Notes under the pieces: generated by a model
Told to the model about the DNA's origin: nothing
The model's database searches: none
The model's input: the letters and a program-made list of their open reading frames with translations, nothing else
NCBI RefSeq assembly: GCF_000143415.4
Contig: NW_003314288.1
Coordinates: forward strand, 737,711-801,710
DNA length: 64,000 bases
Direction of reading: 5' to 3'
Source of the DNA: Selaginella moellendorffii
Lineage: Eukaryota > Streptophyta > Lycopodiopsida > Selaginellales > Selaginellaceae
In this document: in pieces, positions 23,043 to 33,230 of the stretch
How positions within the stretch are numbered: the stretch's first letter is position 1
Layout of the letters: the number at the start of each line of letters is the position of its first letter
Translations under genes and position numbers: made by a program

Positions 23043-26000
23043 GTCTAGGCCCACTTGATTTTTTTTTTCTCTTTGACTGTTTGAATTTCTCATTATCTTT
23101 ATTTAGTTTGACTAACAAAATTTTTTCTCTTGCAGAAAAGGAAAATTGTAACACATAAAAAGGTTGTTGGAGCCAAGAGGACATGAAAAGTTCAATTTGG
23201 CACTGACAACGATATCATGATTGACATGTCCATTGGCACAACAAAGACACATTTAGTTAGAGATTCACCACCTCCACCACCATCACTACCTCCACCATCG
23301 CCATTGCCACCTCCATCACCACCTCCACCACCTCCATCACCACCACCACCACCACCATTGCCACCACCACTGCCACTATTGCCTCTGCCCCCACCACCAC
23401 CGCCACCACCACCAACGCAAATCCCTGAAGTTGGGCAATCTAGTGGTGTTCACGATAGGGAACCTGAGGAACAGCCTGGAGCTGAAAGAGTTGCAAACCT
23501 TCCTGACAACGTGGTGGACAAGCGCTTCCAAGAGACTGTTATGCGGACAAGGGAAAAAGTAGTTCACCAAACACTTGAGGCGCTCAAGTGGCCAGGCCCT
23601 TGTGACTTGATTAGAGAAATCCCCCTTTGCCATTTGCAGCAGACAAACCTTGTCTGCATAGCATCTAAGTATGTCAACCTAGATATATACAGTTTGTTCA
23701 AATAAATTGGCCTTGCAACAAATATTGGTATGTTTCTAGTCTCTTTTTGCAAGCTAGGAATAATAGAGATCATTACTGTCACACCCGAGATTGTGAATAG
23801 CTGGGATCCTATTTAGAGGAGGAAGTCCCTAGAATTTGATGACATGCTTATCAGACATCTTGAGACTCAATAGTTTGCGGGGACAGTGTTCCAAATTATT
23901 GACAGTAACCACCGATATGGAGCTTGGATGAAGTGTATCGACGATCATTTTTGCAATGATCCCGTCTACCATATCAATATTCCAATCGGCCATGTCTACG
24001 CGAGGGGACCTTTGGATGTTAATAGACTTATCTTAGCCTGCCAAAAGATCAATGTGTAAGTGTTATAGTTTTACCTCTAACTCCACTTTAACTTGTTTTG
24101 TTGTGTTTAAATGTAGGCTTGGGCAGTTTACTGTTCAAAAACAAAACCTTGTCCATGACATCGAGCAACTTCAATTTTTGGCAGACTTGAGTGAGGATGA
24201 CATCCGCCAACATTATGGTGATGATCTCGCAACACTTGTTTGGCACTCACGCACTCGAAATGACAGTACAACTTGGTTCAACAACCCAATCAGTTTTATG
24301 CTCGCCGTGTGGTGTAAGGTATATCTTTCCCTTTTATTTTATAAAAGCCTCTTTTAATTGTTTTGGTTTTTAGCCCTTGGTGAAGGTCAAGCAAAATGCT
24401 TATGAACTTGCATATCCGGAGAAGAGTTGGGAAGAGCTCTCAGCTGAATTTGTACAAATTGAGCACAAAATTCAGCATGCAAAGTCCTCAAAGTTGAAGA
24501 AACTAGTATGCATTGCAGACAATTGCAGGCCGAAGGAGTGGCTAGAGATTATAGCCGAAATTTCTTCTCATGAATATAAGTTTCTTATCACACTTCATTT
24601 TTCTTAATTATGTATATGTTACTTTTGCAGTGAACAAAACTCCAGATGACATGATTTACAATATGACAAAATCGAAGCTTCCATATAAGCAATAGATAGA
24701 GACTCTGGAGTTCCTCAATGTCTGCTTAATGAACAGAGAGAAAGGACTACCAGAACTATTTGAGAACATGATGAGAAGGGCTGTCTACATCACGCAAACT
24801 AAAAGTGAAGGTGAGAAGTTCTTGGCACCACACATTGGTGACGATCCAGATGGCACATTCATATCTTTTGACACCTACATCAACACGTCATTGGAAGGGA
24901 TCGAAGAGGGGTGGCTGCCAGAGAAGTCTACAAGCACAACAACTTATGATTGCCAATATGGTCAACCTTATTTCATGCAACGTGCAGCTTATAGGTATAA
25001 TATGATTTCTAAGACTGCTTTTTAATATATATTGTTTACAAGTATCTTTGATATAGAGGCATGCCATTTGAGGCACCAGTTTGCACTCGACTTGTTGCAA
25101 AAGGTGTAAAGGATGGAGGAATGTACCCAACAATGTTTGCAAGAGTTCCGAAGGCACGGAAGATAGAATGCCCTTAGGAGTTGGAGCTCCTAGGGAAGGA
25201 GACCTCTACACTAGATCGCGAGGAAATTATCAATGCTAGCAATGATGGCAATGCAAGTGACGATGGAGACAAGGATGAGGAAGCTCCAGATCAAGTTCGT
25301 GTTCCACCACCAGACAATCAGGAACAGGCTCCAATTCAACCATCAAACAACCAAGACCCGGATCAAGTTCTACCAGTAAATAACGATGATCAAGTGGTTC
25401 ACAAAATATTACGTCGACCTCGAGGTAAGCAAAAGTGAATTTTACAAACTAAAGGTGGTAATACATTTTTTTTGCAGCAATGACTGTTGGTAGTAATTTC
25501 ATTTCAGCTCAATGAGATGCTCATGAAGAGGAGTTGGAGGAACTCTCATCGACAACACGCCATATGATAGTAGCATACTATTTATTAATTTTTTCATTCA
25601 CTTAGCTCTTTTATAGGTCCGTCCTGTGTCCCCAATAACACAACGAGGCATTGTGGGTATCTTCATTGGCTCTTACAGTAGATTATTGACATCTTTCATG
25701 GAAGACGACATCAATATGGATATACGGCACTAGTTCAACTGTTGGTGTCAAAAAATACAAAGGCCCTTGCTCCTAGTTGCGGACTTCATTCTCTTTGACT
25801 TTCCAGATGGTCTTTCAGATATTGATGGGAAAGTTGAGGATTGGAACTTTCTCACACCTGACCACTTGCGCGATGCATTCCTATTGTCCAAAGCACTTAT
25901 GCTCAAAGCTATGTCGTCTTCATCCTACCGAATGACCCCAACTGAATGTATAAGCTTATGACGTGCACAGCAGAAGTTCATTTCAAGTCATTCTCTTTCG

Positions 26001-26727
26001 GGTGCATCATGGATCCTATTGGCATCGATACGAGGGGCGTCCAAGGGAAGCCTGAAAAGGTGAGTATGTATTTTATATTTTTATCTAATTTCTAAACATT
26101 TTTATTTTCCAGGTTATGATGTGGACCTATCATGTCTTCTGCAGAAACAGACATGATGGGTTTCATGATAGCGAACGTGCAGCACGTGTTTTGCCTCGAT
26201 ACGACAGTTCCACTAACATCATACCCAACCTTGTGGATGACCAGATCCGCAACACGTTTATAGGGTACCGATTCTGAACTCTATCGGCAAGGCAAGTCTT
26301 GCTTGAGCTCTATTGCCCACCAGATGGTGTTGTGATTGATTGCACAGCAGGTAGCGGTTCTATGGTGGAGGCAGCATGTGACTCTGGTAGGTCGGTGTTT
26401 GCTATTGAATAACATCATTTCTTCAAACGCCAGCTTAGAGGATTTCGTGAGTTGCCTTCAACCTCAAGGAGGTAAATTATATTTATTAAAATTTCAATAT
26501 ATATTTCATTCTATTTTATAGATCACAGTCATCTGGAGTTTCTAGAAATTGAGGCTTTGGAAGTCTCCCTGAGTATGCAGAAGCCATGGCTCAACATATG
26601 CAAGGTGAATCTTCCCCACAATACCAATATAGGGGGAAGTATAAAAGAAATCATTATGTTGATGATGAGGCAGAAGAAAGTTAATTGCATCCTTACATAA
26701 AATGGAAAGCTTGTTATATGTTAGATG

Positions 26728-26785
26728 TTAGTGAAAGTGTCAGATGTCAGTAAAATTGTCAGATGTCAGTGTGAGTGTTAGATAC
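26728..26785 (+). repeat. Short tandem repeat GTCAGATGTCAGT
   Basis: Three to four imperfect copies of a GT(C/T)AGATGT(C/T)AGT word spaced by 8-10 bases lie just after the methyltransferase stop codon, in the presumed 3' UTR. Confidence 0.6.
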
Positions 26786-26919
26786 CATAATTATAGATTA
26801 TCATTCTCACTTGTCATCATCACTTTATAGCGCTTGTGTGTTGCCATCTCCTCCTTCAACATTTTGTAAACAATTGTATGTGATATGATAGCATCTTCTA
26901 GAACAAGGTATGTTACCTA

Positions 26920-26924
26920 CAACT
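26920..26924. repeat. Target-site duplication CAACT (left)
   Basis: The five bases CAACT lie directly before the LTR at 26925 and recur directly after the other LTR at 32461-32465. This proves a single insertion event for the element between them. Confidence 0.95.
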
Positions 26925-27285
26925 TGTCAAGACCCCCAACAAGATCAAGACTGGAAAATGCTAAAGACAAAGAGAAAAAGCTAGTGAAAACAAAGAAGAG
27001 GCCTTAGACTGGTGTTGATTCAGATTGTGGAGAAATGGAACAAGGCTAACCTATATATACTATAGGTTGATGAAGCTCCACCACTCTTGAATCAAGGACG
27101 GCCTAAATATAGCTGAGGTCGAGGAGGCGCCACATCATCATCAGGAATATGGCTCGAGACTCAGGAATTGGGAAGTGTCTCGAGAGTCAAGAATAGAGAA
27201 GTGTCTCGAGAGTCAGGAATGTGGTTTGCAGGTCAGGAATCCGGCGAGAGTCAAGAATGTGGCAAGAATTGGGGGATTCCTGACA
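26925..27285 (-). repeat. 3' LTR of the minus-strand chromovirus
   Basis: It starts TGTCAAGACC and ends ATTCCTGACA on the plus strand, giving TG...CA ends, and is 361 bases long. It lacks one copy of a 27-base internal repeat (GTCTCGAGAGTCA type) that the other LTR has, but contains a 10-base GACTGGTGTT insertion. Confidence 0.95.
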
Positions 27286-27296
27286 GCACCCCCTCC

Positions 27297-27581
27297 TCAA
27301 GAACGAGTGGAACGAGGATGTGAACGAGAACGAAGAGGAGGATGAGATGAGCGGTGAGGGATGGGAGATGGAGAAAAAGAATGAGGACTGGGACGAGAAG
27401 GATAGCGGCGGTGGAAGTCCTGAACAAGGTCAGGAGAATGAATCAGGTTGTCCGCAGGTTCCCAAGTGCGTTCCTCAGGTCCGTAACCCTTCCAGTCCAC
27501 CAGATAGTAGAGTTTAGACCGTGAAATCTTGGAATCAAGGATGTCCTGAACCTCGTACTCAGACCCATCCTCGAGCTGCAC
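27297..27581 (-). pseudogene. Chromodomain at integrase C-terminus
   Basis: EYEVQDILDSKISRSKLYYL leads into VDWKGYGPEERTWEPADNLI, a canonical chromodomain with the aromatic cage positions filled. In chromoviruses this module directs integration to heterochromatin. It opens in a different frame from the integrase core, so this copy has lost the direct fusion. Confidence 0.88.
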
Positions 27582-27699
27582 TGGTGGAGGCGGAGGAATG
27601 ACCCGATTTGGAATAGGACTGGGAATATAAGGCTCAAGGAGAGAGGAGTGAAAAACGGGGTGAATTTGATATGAGGAGGGAAGTGCAAGGCGATAAGTG

Positions 27700-28585
27700 A
27701 CAGGATTAATGATGGCAGTGATAGGAAAGGACCAAGGCGTTTGAAATCGAGTTTTGGACAGGGCCTGGTGGTGGAGATATTTCGCCTGAGGAGCCAGACT
27801 TTATTCCCGATATTGTAAGGGGGACAATCCTGACGATGGACATTGGCAAATGTTTTATTAGATTCCTGAGCATGATGGAGGTGGAAGGAGATGGAGTTGT
27901 GGATTTCCTGGAGGTTGGAGATAAATGCCTCAGAGCGGGGATTTGAACGAGAGGATTCAGATGGAGAAGGAAGTGAGAGATTGAATCGGGGATTTCGGCC
28001 AGAGTTTGCAAAGAAGGGGGAAACTCGAAGAGAGGAGTGAACAGAGTTGTTATAGGAGAACTCAGCAAGAGGAAGGATATCGAACCAGTTATCCTAATGA
28101 TAGTTGACGAAGCACCTCAAGAATTGTTCCAACGTCTGAATCATTCGCTCGGACTGCCCATCAGTTTGAGGATGATATGCCAAAGAGAGGTTGGCCTTCA
28201 CTCCAAGCAGCTGCAAAAACCGTTGCCAGAAATGAGAGATGAACTGAGGCCCCCGATCTGAAACCACATCTGTAGGAATCCCATGAAGTCGGAAAATTTC
28301 CCTGAATACCAGTTTTGCCATGTCCTCGCCCGAAAACTCCTTGGTACATGGCAAGAAGTGCGCCATCTTTGTGAAGCGATCCACCATGACTAAAATACTG
28401 TTGAAGCCTCTAGAACTCGGAAGATCACACAAGAAATCCATGGAGATGGATTCCCAAGGACCTGAAGGGACCGGAAGGGAACGAAGCAAATCTAAAGGAA
28501 GGTGGCGAGGTACCTTATTCCGGGCACAAGTGTCACAGGAGGTAACAAAAGCTTTCCATGTGAGGCCACCAAAAGTCCCGTGCAA
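27700..28585 (-). pseudogene. Chromovirus integrase core
   Basis: After the frameshift the frame continues FVTSCDTCARNKVPRH, which completes the HHCC finger. It then gives SISMDFLCDLPSSRGFNSIL and VMVDRFTKMAHFLP, then DVVSDRGPQFISHFW and YHPQTDGQSERMIQTLEQFL, the D,D,E core. A TAG replaces CAG in VNYH*DNWFD near 28091. The GPY/F region (FKRLGPFPITAIINPVTYRL) is readable down to about 27700. Together with the chromodomain this would insert the cDNA. Confidence 0.87.
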
Positions 28586-30287
28586 CTAGCTCATAGGTTT
28601 TCGCAATGCCGAAGTGACCAGCAGTCGGGCTATCGTGGCACGCCATCAGGACCAACCTTCGAGCATCACCTTCAGGAATGTAAAGCTGCTCCCCATGGTA
28701 CAATAAACCATCTAAGAACTCGAACTCGTCAAATCGCCGACAGTCGGGAGTCACTGGGTGTCCAGCCTGAAGATGGGGGAAAATGTCGCTAGCGAGATCA
28801 TCGGATTGAAGATCGTTTCTAATTGCATCCATCAAGGAGGACTCCTGAGGGGCTAGGGAAATTGCCATAACTTGAAGCTGATCAGGACCGAGGATAACTT
28901 GATCCTGTTGATCGAAGGCAGGATTACCAGGCCTGAGACTGAGATAGGAGCGCCTTGAAAGAGCATCAGAAAGGCCTTGAAACTTTCCAGGTCTGTACTC
29001 GATAACAAAGTCAAACTGACTTAGGAATTGTGCCCACCTTGCTTGACGACGGCTTAAAACTCGGGAAGTGGCAAAGTACTCGAGATTTTTGTGATCCGTC
29101 CAGACTGTTGTTTGATGGCTCGCCCCCTCCAAGAAACGGCGCCACTCTCCAAAGGAATCCACGATGGCAAGGAGCTCCTTGTCGTGGATTTCGTAATTGA
29201 TCTCCGCAGGCTGGAATTTCCGAGAATGGAAAGCGACCGGATGAAGTTCGTGATCCGCTCCGAGTTGAGACAGCACAGCACCAATGGCAAAGTCGGAGGC
29301 ATCAGCCTCGATGAAGAAAGGTTGTGAGGAATCAGCATGGATCAAGACAGGAGCAGAACTAAAGGCCGCCTTGAGTGTGTTGAAGGCCTGCTGGGCAGCA
29401 GCAGACCAAGAGAAGGGAACATCCTTGCGAGTGAGATGTGTGAGAGGAAGGACAATGTCAGAGTAGTGATCAATGAATTTGCGGTAGAAGTTGGCGAAGC
29501 CAAGGAAAACCTGAACGTCCGACATTGATTGTGGAGGCTCCCATTCGAGAATAGTCTTGACTTTGGCAGGATCCATCGTGATACCCTCAGGAGTGACAAT
29601 GTACCCAAGGAACTCCACAGACTGTTGATCAAAGGAACATTTCTCAAGCTTCGCGTATAGGCCGTGTTCTCGCAGCTTCGCTAGCACCTTGCATACATGT
29701 TCGTCATGCTCCTCCTGAGTTTTTGAGTAGATGAGGATGTCATCGATGTAGACGATCACCATCTGATCAAGAAACTCCCAAAAGACGTCATTCGCCATGT
29801 GTTGGAAAACTGCTGGAGCATTTGTCAAGCCAAATGGCATGACAGTGTACTCGAAGTGGCCATAGCGGGTTCGGAATGCAGTCTTCCACTCATCACCAGG
29901 CCGGATCCGGATCAGGTTGTATGCTCCACGGAGGTCGATCTTGGTGAAGAAGCAGGCACCGCCGAGACGTTCCAACAGGTCCGAGATCAGGGGCAGCGGA
30001 TAACGGTTCCGAACAGTCACCTTGTTCAAACCTCGGTAGTCGATGACTAGCCGCAAGCTCCCATCCTTTTTCTTGACAAAGAAGACAGGCGCTCCAGCCG
30101 GGGACTGCAAATGCTGAATGTAGCCCGAGGCAAGGTTCTCATCCACGTACTCTTTGAGGGCCTTAAGCTCGGACGGGGATAACCTGTAGATAGGCCCCCA
30201 CGGAGGTGACGCTCCTTCCTGTAAATCAATGGGACAATCATAAGGCTGATGAACAGGCAGTACACTAGCTTTTTTCTTGTCAAACAC
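28533..30287 (-). CDS. Chromovirus reverse transcriptase-RNase H (584-codon open frame)
   Basis: This is the longest open frame of the window. RT blocks are [53 protein letters not shown], the catalytic [12 protein letters not shown], and FLGFANFYRKFIDHYS. RNase H follows with FIEADASDFAIGAVLSQ and TVWTDHKNLEYFATSRVLSR. The end enters the integrase HHCC finger (SPTAGHFGIAKTYELV, then FWWPHM) and is then cut by a frameshift near 28570. The enzyme copies the element RNA into DNA inside the particle. All visible catalytic residues are present, but as part of a polyprotein it no longer connects to integrase. Confidence 0.93.
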   Translation of the reverse strand: MFDKKKASVLPVHQPYDCPIDLQEGASPPWGPIYRLSPSELKALKEYVDENLASGYIQHLQSPAGAPVFFVKKKDGSLRLVIDYRGLNKVTVRNRYPLPLISDLLERLGGACFFTKIDLRGAYNLIRIRPGDEWKTAFRTRYGHFEYTVMPFGLTNAPAVFQHMANDVFWEFLDQMVIVYIDDILIYSKTQEEHDEHVCKVLAKLREHGLYAKLEKCSFDQQSVEFLGYIVTPEGITMDPAKVKTILEWEPPQSMSDVQVFLGFANFYRKFIDHYSDIVLPLTHLTRKDVPFSWSAAAQQAFNTLKAAFSSAPVLIHADSSQPFFIEADASDFAIGAVLSQLGADHELHPVAFHSRKFQPAEINYEIHDKELLAIVDSFGEWRRFLEGASHQTTVWTDHKNLEYFATSRVLSRRQARWAQFLSQFDFVIEYRPGKFQGLSDALSRRSYLSLRPGNPAFDQQDQVILGPDQLQVMAISLAPQESSLMDAIRNDLQSDDLASDIFPHLQAGHPVTPDCRRFDEFEFLDGLLYHGEQLYIPEGDARRLVLMACHDSPTAGHFGIAKTYELVARDFWWPHMESFCYLL

Positions 30288-30613
30288 ATCCCCAAAATCA
30301 TGATACTTCTCAGGAGACTGACAGGAAAAACATGCAAAGCAAAAAGAAAAAGAGGTTCTTCATGAAGGAGTTCTTTCATAGTGATTGTGGAGATAGGAGG
30401 AGGCGTACGACTAAATGGAATGATGAGACGAGGATACGGTCCAGTGTAAGATGGAAGAGAGGAAAAAGAAGAGGGTGAAAACTTTATAGAGTCAGGAACA
30501 GAACCCCGATTTGAGTTTAGGGAACTTTTCCTGATTCAGACTCGATGAACAGTAGGGGAAGCCGTGGGAGAGATGAGCTGTAATTCCTTCCAACAGATTT
30601 GAGGCTGATGTAG

Positions 30614-31003
30614 TTAGAACCAAGGAAGACCGAGCACCACAGAGGAGGACTTGCTGTTGATGATGTTGAAGGCGATATCGGTGACGGTGGACCCGATGTG
30701 TACTCGAACAGGCAACGTTTCCCTAAGTCCAGAAGATGGAGACACAAAATGCCCGCCGATGCCTTCAACCCTCAAATCCCGTATGGTAGGAGAAAGAGGA
30801 ACGTGATGTCGGGCAGCAAAGTCCATGTCCATGAAGCAGGAAGTTGCACCCGAGTCCAGTAACGCCAGAGCCTTGAGACCAGATTGTCCGGTGAAAGAAA
30901 GGAGACATGGGACGCGGAAGTTGCGGGAATTGGTGGTGGCTTTGATGAAAGGTGGTGAGGAGCTTGATAAAGAAGAAAAGTGATTTTTATTCGGGGAGTC
31001 CAA
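30614..31003 (-). pseudogene. Chromovirus aspartic protease
   Basis: The frame contains the active-site motif LALLDSGATSCFMD and ends with VVLGLPWF before a TAA. Family members usually continue through this position into a linker and RT, so the TAA probably replaces a sense codon by C-to-T. The protease would mature Gag-Pol. Confidence 0.85.
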
Positions 31004-31014
31004 ACAGACAGCTC

Positions 31015-32036
31015 CTACTCTGTTTGGACAGGGTCGTTTCCCGACTGCAATAGAGGTGGACTTTGAGGCAGAGTGAACTCGAGCAGTCGAGGAGGCTTCT
31101 TGGGATATACAGCTGCTTTGTGATTAGGATCAGCACAATAGAGGCAAAGATTATGAGATATTTGACGTTGCTTCTCAGCAGGACTCAACTTCCCTCTAAT
31201 GAGTCGGGGAGTACCAGAAATATCCATCGGAACTGGAGGAGTAGGTTCAGGAGTATGCTCGAAGACTCAAGCAAAGATTCCTGAGTCTAGGACGGAAAAA
31301 CAGCGGCGCGGCGACTTTCTTGACGACGTTCAAAGAGACGATTGTCACATCGAACAGCTTTGTTGATGGCATCCAACAAGTACTTGGGATCCTCCATGGT
31401 GAGCAACAAATCCTTGACACCGTTGTTGAGGCCGAAACGAAATTGGTCAATCAGGGCCCGCTCATCCCACTGAGTGTCCAAAGCAAGGAGTTGGAACTCT
31501 GCAGCATAGATCGAGGCAGGACGAGACCGCTGAGAGAGACGTCTCATCTTTGTAGTAGCAGCCCGAACCCGATCCGTCTTGCCAAAACATGCTTCGAGCT
31601 TCTCTTTGAACAATTGAAGATCCATCAGTTCTGGAACCATGACCCCTTTCATGCTCTTCTCCAAAAGAGGAGAAAACCATGACAAAGCTACACCTTCGAG
31701 CAACGTCCCAATCGCGCCGATTTGAGACTCGGGAGTAGGGTACCGCCGATGTTGAAGTGCGAAGATCAACTCCATCTGGTTCAGGAATCCGCGAAGCTCC
31801 GAACGCTTGCCTGAAAATTTCGCTAGGAAGCTCACCTTCGGTTCAGGAACTTTGCTAGATCCTTGAGCCGAAAGTGAAGCAAGCTCCTGCTGCATGCGAA
31901 GAAAGGTCGCCTTCAGCTCGGTATTCTCAGACTGGATTTTTGCAAGGACTTCAGCAAAGAAATCAGGATGGCTTGGAGACTCCATTGGCAAGAAGAAAGA
32001 AAAAAAGGGGGAAAAAAGCCAAAGGTAATCAAACAA
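31015..32036 (-). pseudogene. Chromovirus gag
   Basis: The frame opens at 32036 and runs to 31287. It has an N-terminal coiled segment (KIQSENTELKATFLRMQQEL) and a capsid domain (FLNQMELIFALQHRRYPTPE, then RALIDQFRFGLNNGVKDLLL). After a stop and a one-base shift near 31280 the nucleocapsid follows as CLYCADPNHKAAVYPKK, a CCHC knuckle whose last cysteine is tyrosine, a G-to-A change. The ATG at 31987, inside the longer frame, is an alternative start. RNA packaging by this copy is likely impaired. Confidence 0.85.
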
Positions 32037-32082
32037 TCAAAGCGAGCTAAAAGAAAAGCAAAAACCACAATCTGAATCAAAC

Positions 32083-32460
32083 TGTCAAGACCCCCAACAA
32101 GATCAAGACTGGAAAATGCTAAAGACAAAGAGAAAAAGCTAGTGAAAACAAAGAAGAGGCCTTATGATTCAGATTGTGGAGAAATGGAACAAGGCTAACC
32201 TATATATACTATAGGTTGATGAAGCTCCACCACTCTTGAATCGAGGACGGCCTAAATATAGCTGAGGTCGAGGAGGCGCCACATCATCATCAGGAATGTG
32301 GCTCGAGACTCAGGAATCGGGAACTATCTCGAGAGTCAAGAATAGGGAAGTGTCTCGAGAGTTAGGAATAAGGAAGTGTCTTGAGAGTCAGGAATGTGGT
32401 TTGCAGGTTAGGAATCCGGCGAGAGTCAAGAATGTGGCAAGAATTAGGGGATTCCTGACA
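32083..32460 (-). repeat. 5' LTR (promoter LTR) of the minus-strand chromovirus
   Basis: This 378-base copy is the upstream LTR for minus-strand transcription. It carries an extra unit of the GTCTCGAGAGT repeat. The sequence just inside it on the minus strand, TTTGATTCAGATTG, is only weakly like the usual initiator-Met primer site. Confidence 0.95.
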
Positions 32461-32465
32461 CAACT
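32461..32465. repeat. Target-site duplication CAACT (right)
   Basis: This is the partner of the CAACT at 26920-26924, an exact five-base match. Confidence 0.95.
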
Positions 32466-32534
32466 AATATCATTTTATTATATTTTTTCTTTTAATAGTG
32501 ACAATACTATAGTATAGTAAAGTAATTCTAGATT

Positions 32535-33080
32535 TTACATTCCACTGTAGGGTGGCTTAAAAACCCTATATTTTGCACTAGCCAATGCAGTGTTTCCCAA
32601 AGGGATGTTGTTCCTCACCATGAAGCAATAGTGGGTATGTGTCTGTAACTCATTCTTGAATCTATTGTATGTCCACACGTGCACATTTTCCAGACCTGCC
32701 ATTGGGCAATTCCTATAGTGCTCAAGAAAAGTCTGTAAACCCATAGAGCTATTTGTCTTGTCCAAGAAAAAGTAGCATATTGGACACCAAATGTAATAGT
32801 GTTCTGTGCTTTCAAGTAGTCCCGCTATGTCAGGAACAAGATCTTGCAAAAACATGTGGCATTGCTCTTGAAGCGCTAAAGGCAATCCCTCTCTAGTAGC
32901 AAGATCCAGAATTTCACATATAGGGAGCTCTAGTTCAGTTTCACTAAAGCCCTCAACAGAAAAAGGATTGTTATGTGGAGGTGAAGGTGGAATGTTGGTA
33001 GAACTTGGGGATGGAGGTGGAGATTGATATGAAATGCTAGGGGGCCAAGTACGAGTAGCAATGAGTCTCCTTTGAGCCAT
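32535..33080 (-). CDS. Small zinc-finger protein (CPIC...HX4C), 181 residues
   Basis: A single intact open frame. The N-terminus is proline/serine-rich (about residues 16-40). A leucine-rich middle follows, then a zinc site WCPICYFFLD with EHYRNCPMAG (CX2C...HX4C), then a tail FKNELQTHTHYCF. The spacing and tail recall the broken gene at 17.65-18.1 kb. The first ATG is chosen because the frame closes just upstream; an AT-rich promoter region begins immediately after. Before the chromovirus inserted it lay about 0.3 kb downstream of, and convergent with, the methyltransferase gene. Function unknown; no homologous family is recognised. The open frame in a heavily decayed neighbourhood suggests recent arrival or selection. 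Confidence 0.6.
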   Translation of the reverse strand: MAQRRLIATRTWPPSISYQSPPPSPSSTNIPPSPPHNNPFSVEGFSETELELPICEILDLATREGLPLALQEQCHMFLQDLVPDIAGLLESTEHYYIWCPICYFFLDKTNSSMGLQTFLEHYRNCPMAGLENVHVWTYNRFKNELQTHTHYCFMVRNNIPLGNTALASAKYRVFKPPYSGM

Positions 33081-33085
33081 TTTAA

Positions 33086-33230
33086 TATAAGCTTCTAATT
33101 AGCTCAAAGAGAACAAAAACCTACAATGACTATAACTTTTCTAGATAGTTTATATACTAAGGTTTAGTCTTGGGAATGAGGTTTATTTATTATGACACTG
33201 AAGCTCTATTTCGTTAAAGTGGGAATTGTC
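33086..33230 (-). promoter_or_regulatory. Upstream region of the small zinc-finger gene with blocks shared with the HAD gene upstream region
   Basis: AGTCTTGGGAATGAGGTTT (33166-33184) matches AGTCTTGGAAATGGGGCTTT (36273-36292) upstream of the HAD gene, and a third AGTCTTGGAAATG lies at 36511. AATATAAGCTTCTA (33088 region) recurs as AAATATAAGAGCTTCTAG near 36316. Sharing of several blocks suggests co-regulation or common transposon ends. Confidence 0.45.
33197..33224 (+). repeat. Left inverted repeat with ACTG flank
   Basis: ACTG is followed by AAGCTCTATTTCGTTAAAG and continues into GTGGGA. It pairs with 36220-36243 at 23 of 24 bases. Confidence 0.7.

Larger units (their letters stand above)
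22695..26684 (+). pseudogene. Multi-exon gene with C-terminal beta-class-like DNA methyltransferase domain
   Basis: Exon 1 is ATGCCACCAAGG (22695-22706) before GTGAGT. Exon 2 resumes in frame at 23136, with a proline tract (about 23262-23415). Later exons begin near 24113, 24374, 24631, 25060, 25480, 25618, 26115 and 26522. The last catalytic exons carry, in order, ADFILFDFPDG (25782-25814), in the place of motif IV DPPY; GYVVFILPNDPN after a frameshift near 25912; and, near the end, LLELYCPPDGVV then IDCTAGSGSMVEAACDSGRS, ending FAIE (26302-26411), an SAM-binding motif I. Motif IV before motif I is the beta-class arrangement of N4C/N6A DNA methyltransferases. Stops at 23184 and at tryptophan-like positions (PI*RRK, CP*ELE, RF*TLS, RN*GFG) show it is dead. 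The DFPD tetrapeptide lacks the usual aromatic residue, so catalysis was doubtful even before decay. The target base is unknown. Confidence 0.62.
26925..32460 (-). mobile_element. Full-length young chromovirus (Ty3/gypsy) with LTRs and CAACT target duplication
   Basis: A 5.5-kb element reads on the minus strand as LTR, gag, protease, RT, RNase H, integrase, chromodomain, LTR. The LTRs differ by about ten substitutions plus two indels, so it is recent. The polypurine tract, GAGGAGGGGGTGC on the minus strand, lies beside the 3' LTR. Despite its youth, gag/pol is split by a few stops (for example CAG to TAG near 28091) and by frameshifts near 28570 and 31280, so it depends on other copies for movement. 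It inserted between the methyltransferase gene and the zinc-finger gene at 32.5 kb. Confidence 0.95.

Noticed and set aside
22723-23058. Plus-strand 111-codon frame before the proline-rich exon
   Set aside because: It translates the intronic foldbacks; the palindromes explain its repeated peptide, and splice signals GTGAGT and TTGCAG bracket the segment.
28094-29647. Overlapping plus- and minus-strand frames inside the young chromovirus
   Set aside because: They are shadows of the RT-RNase H and integrase frames and carry no domain.
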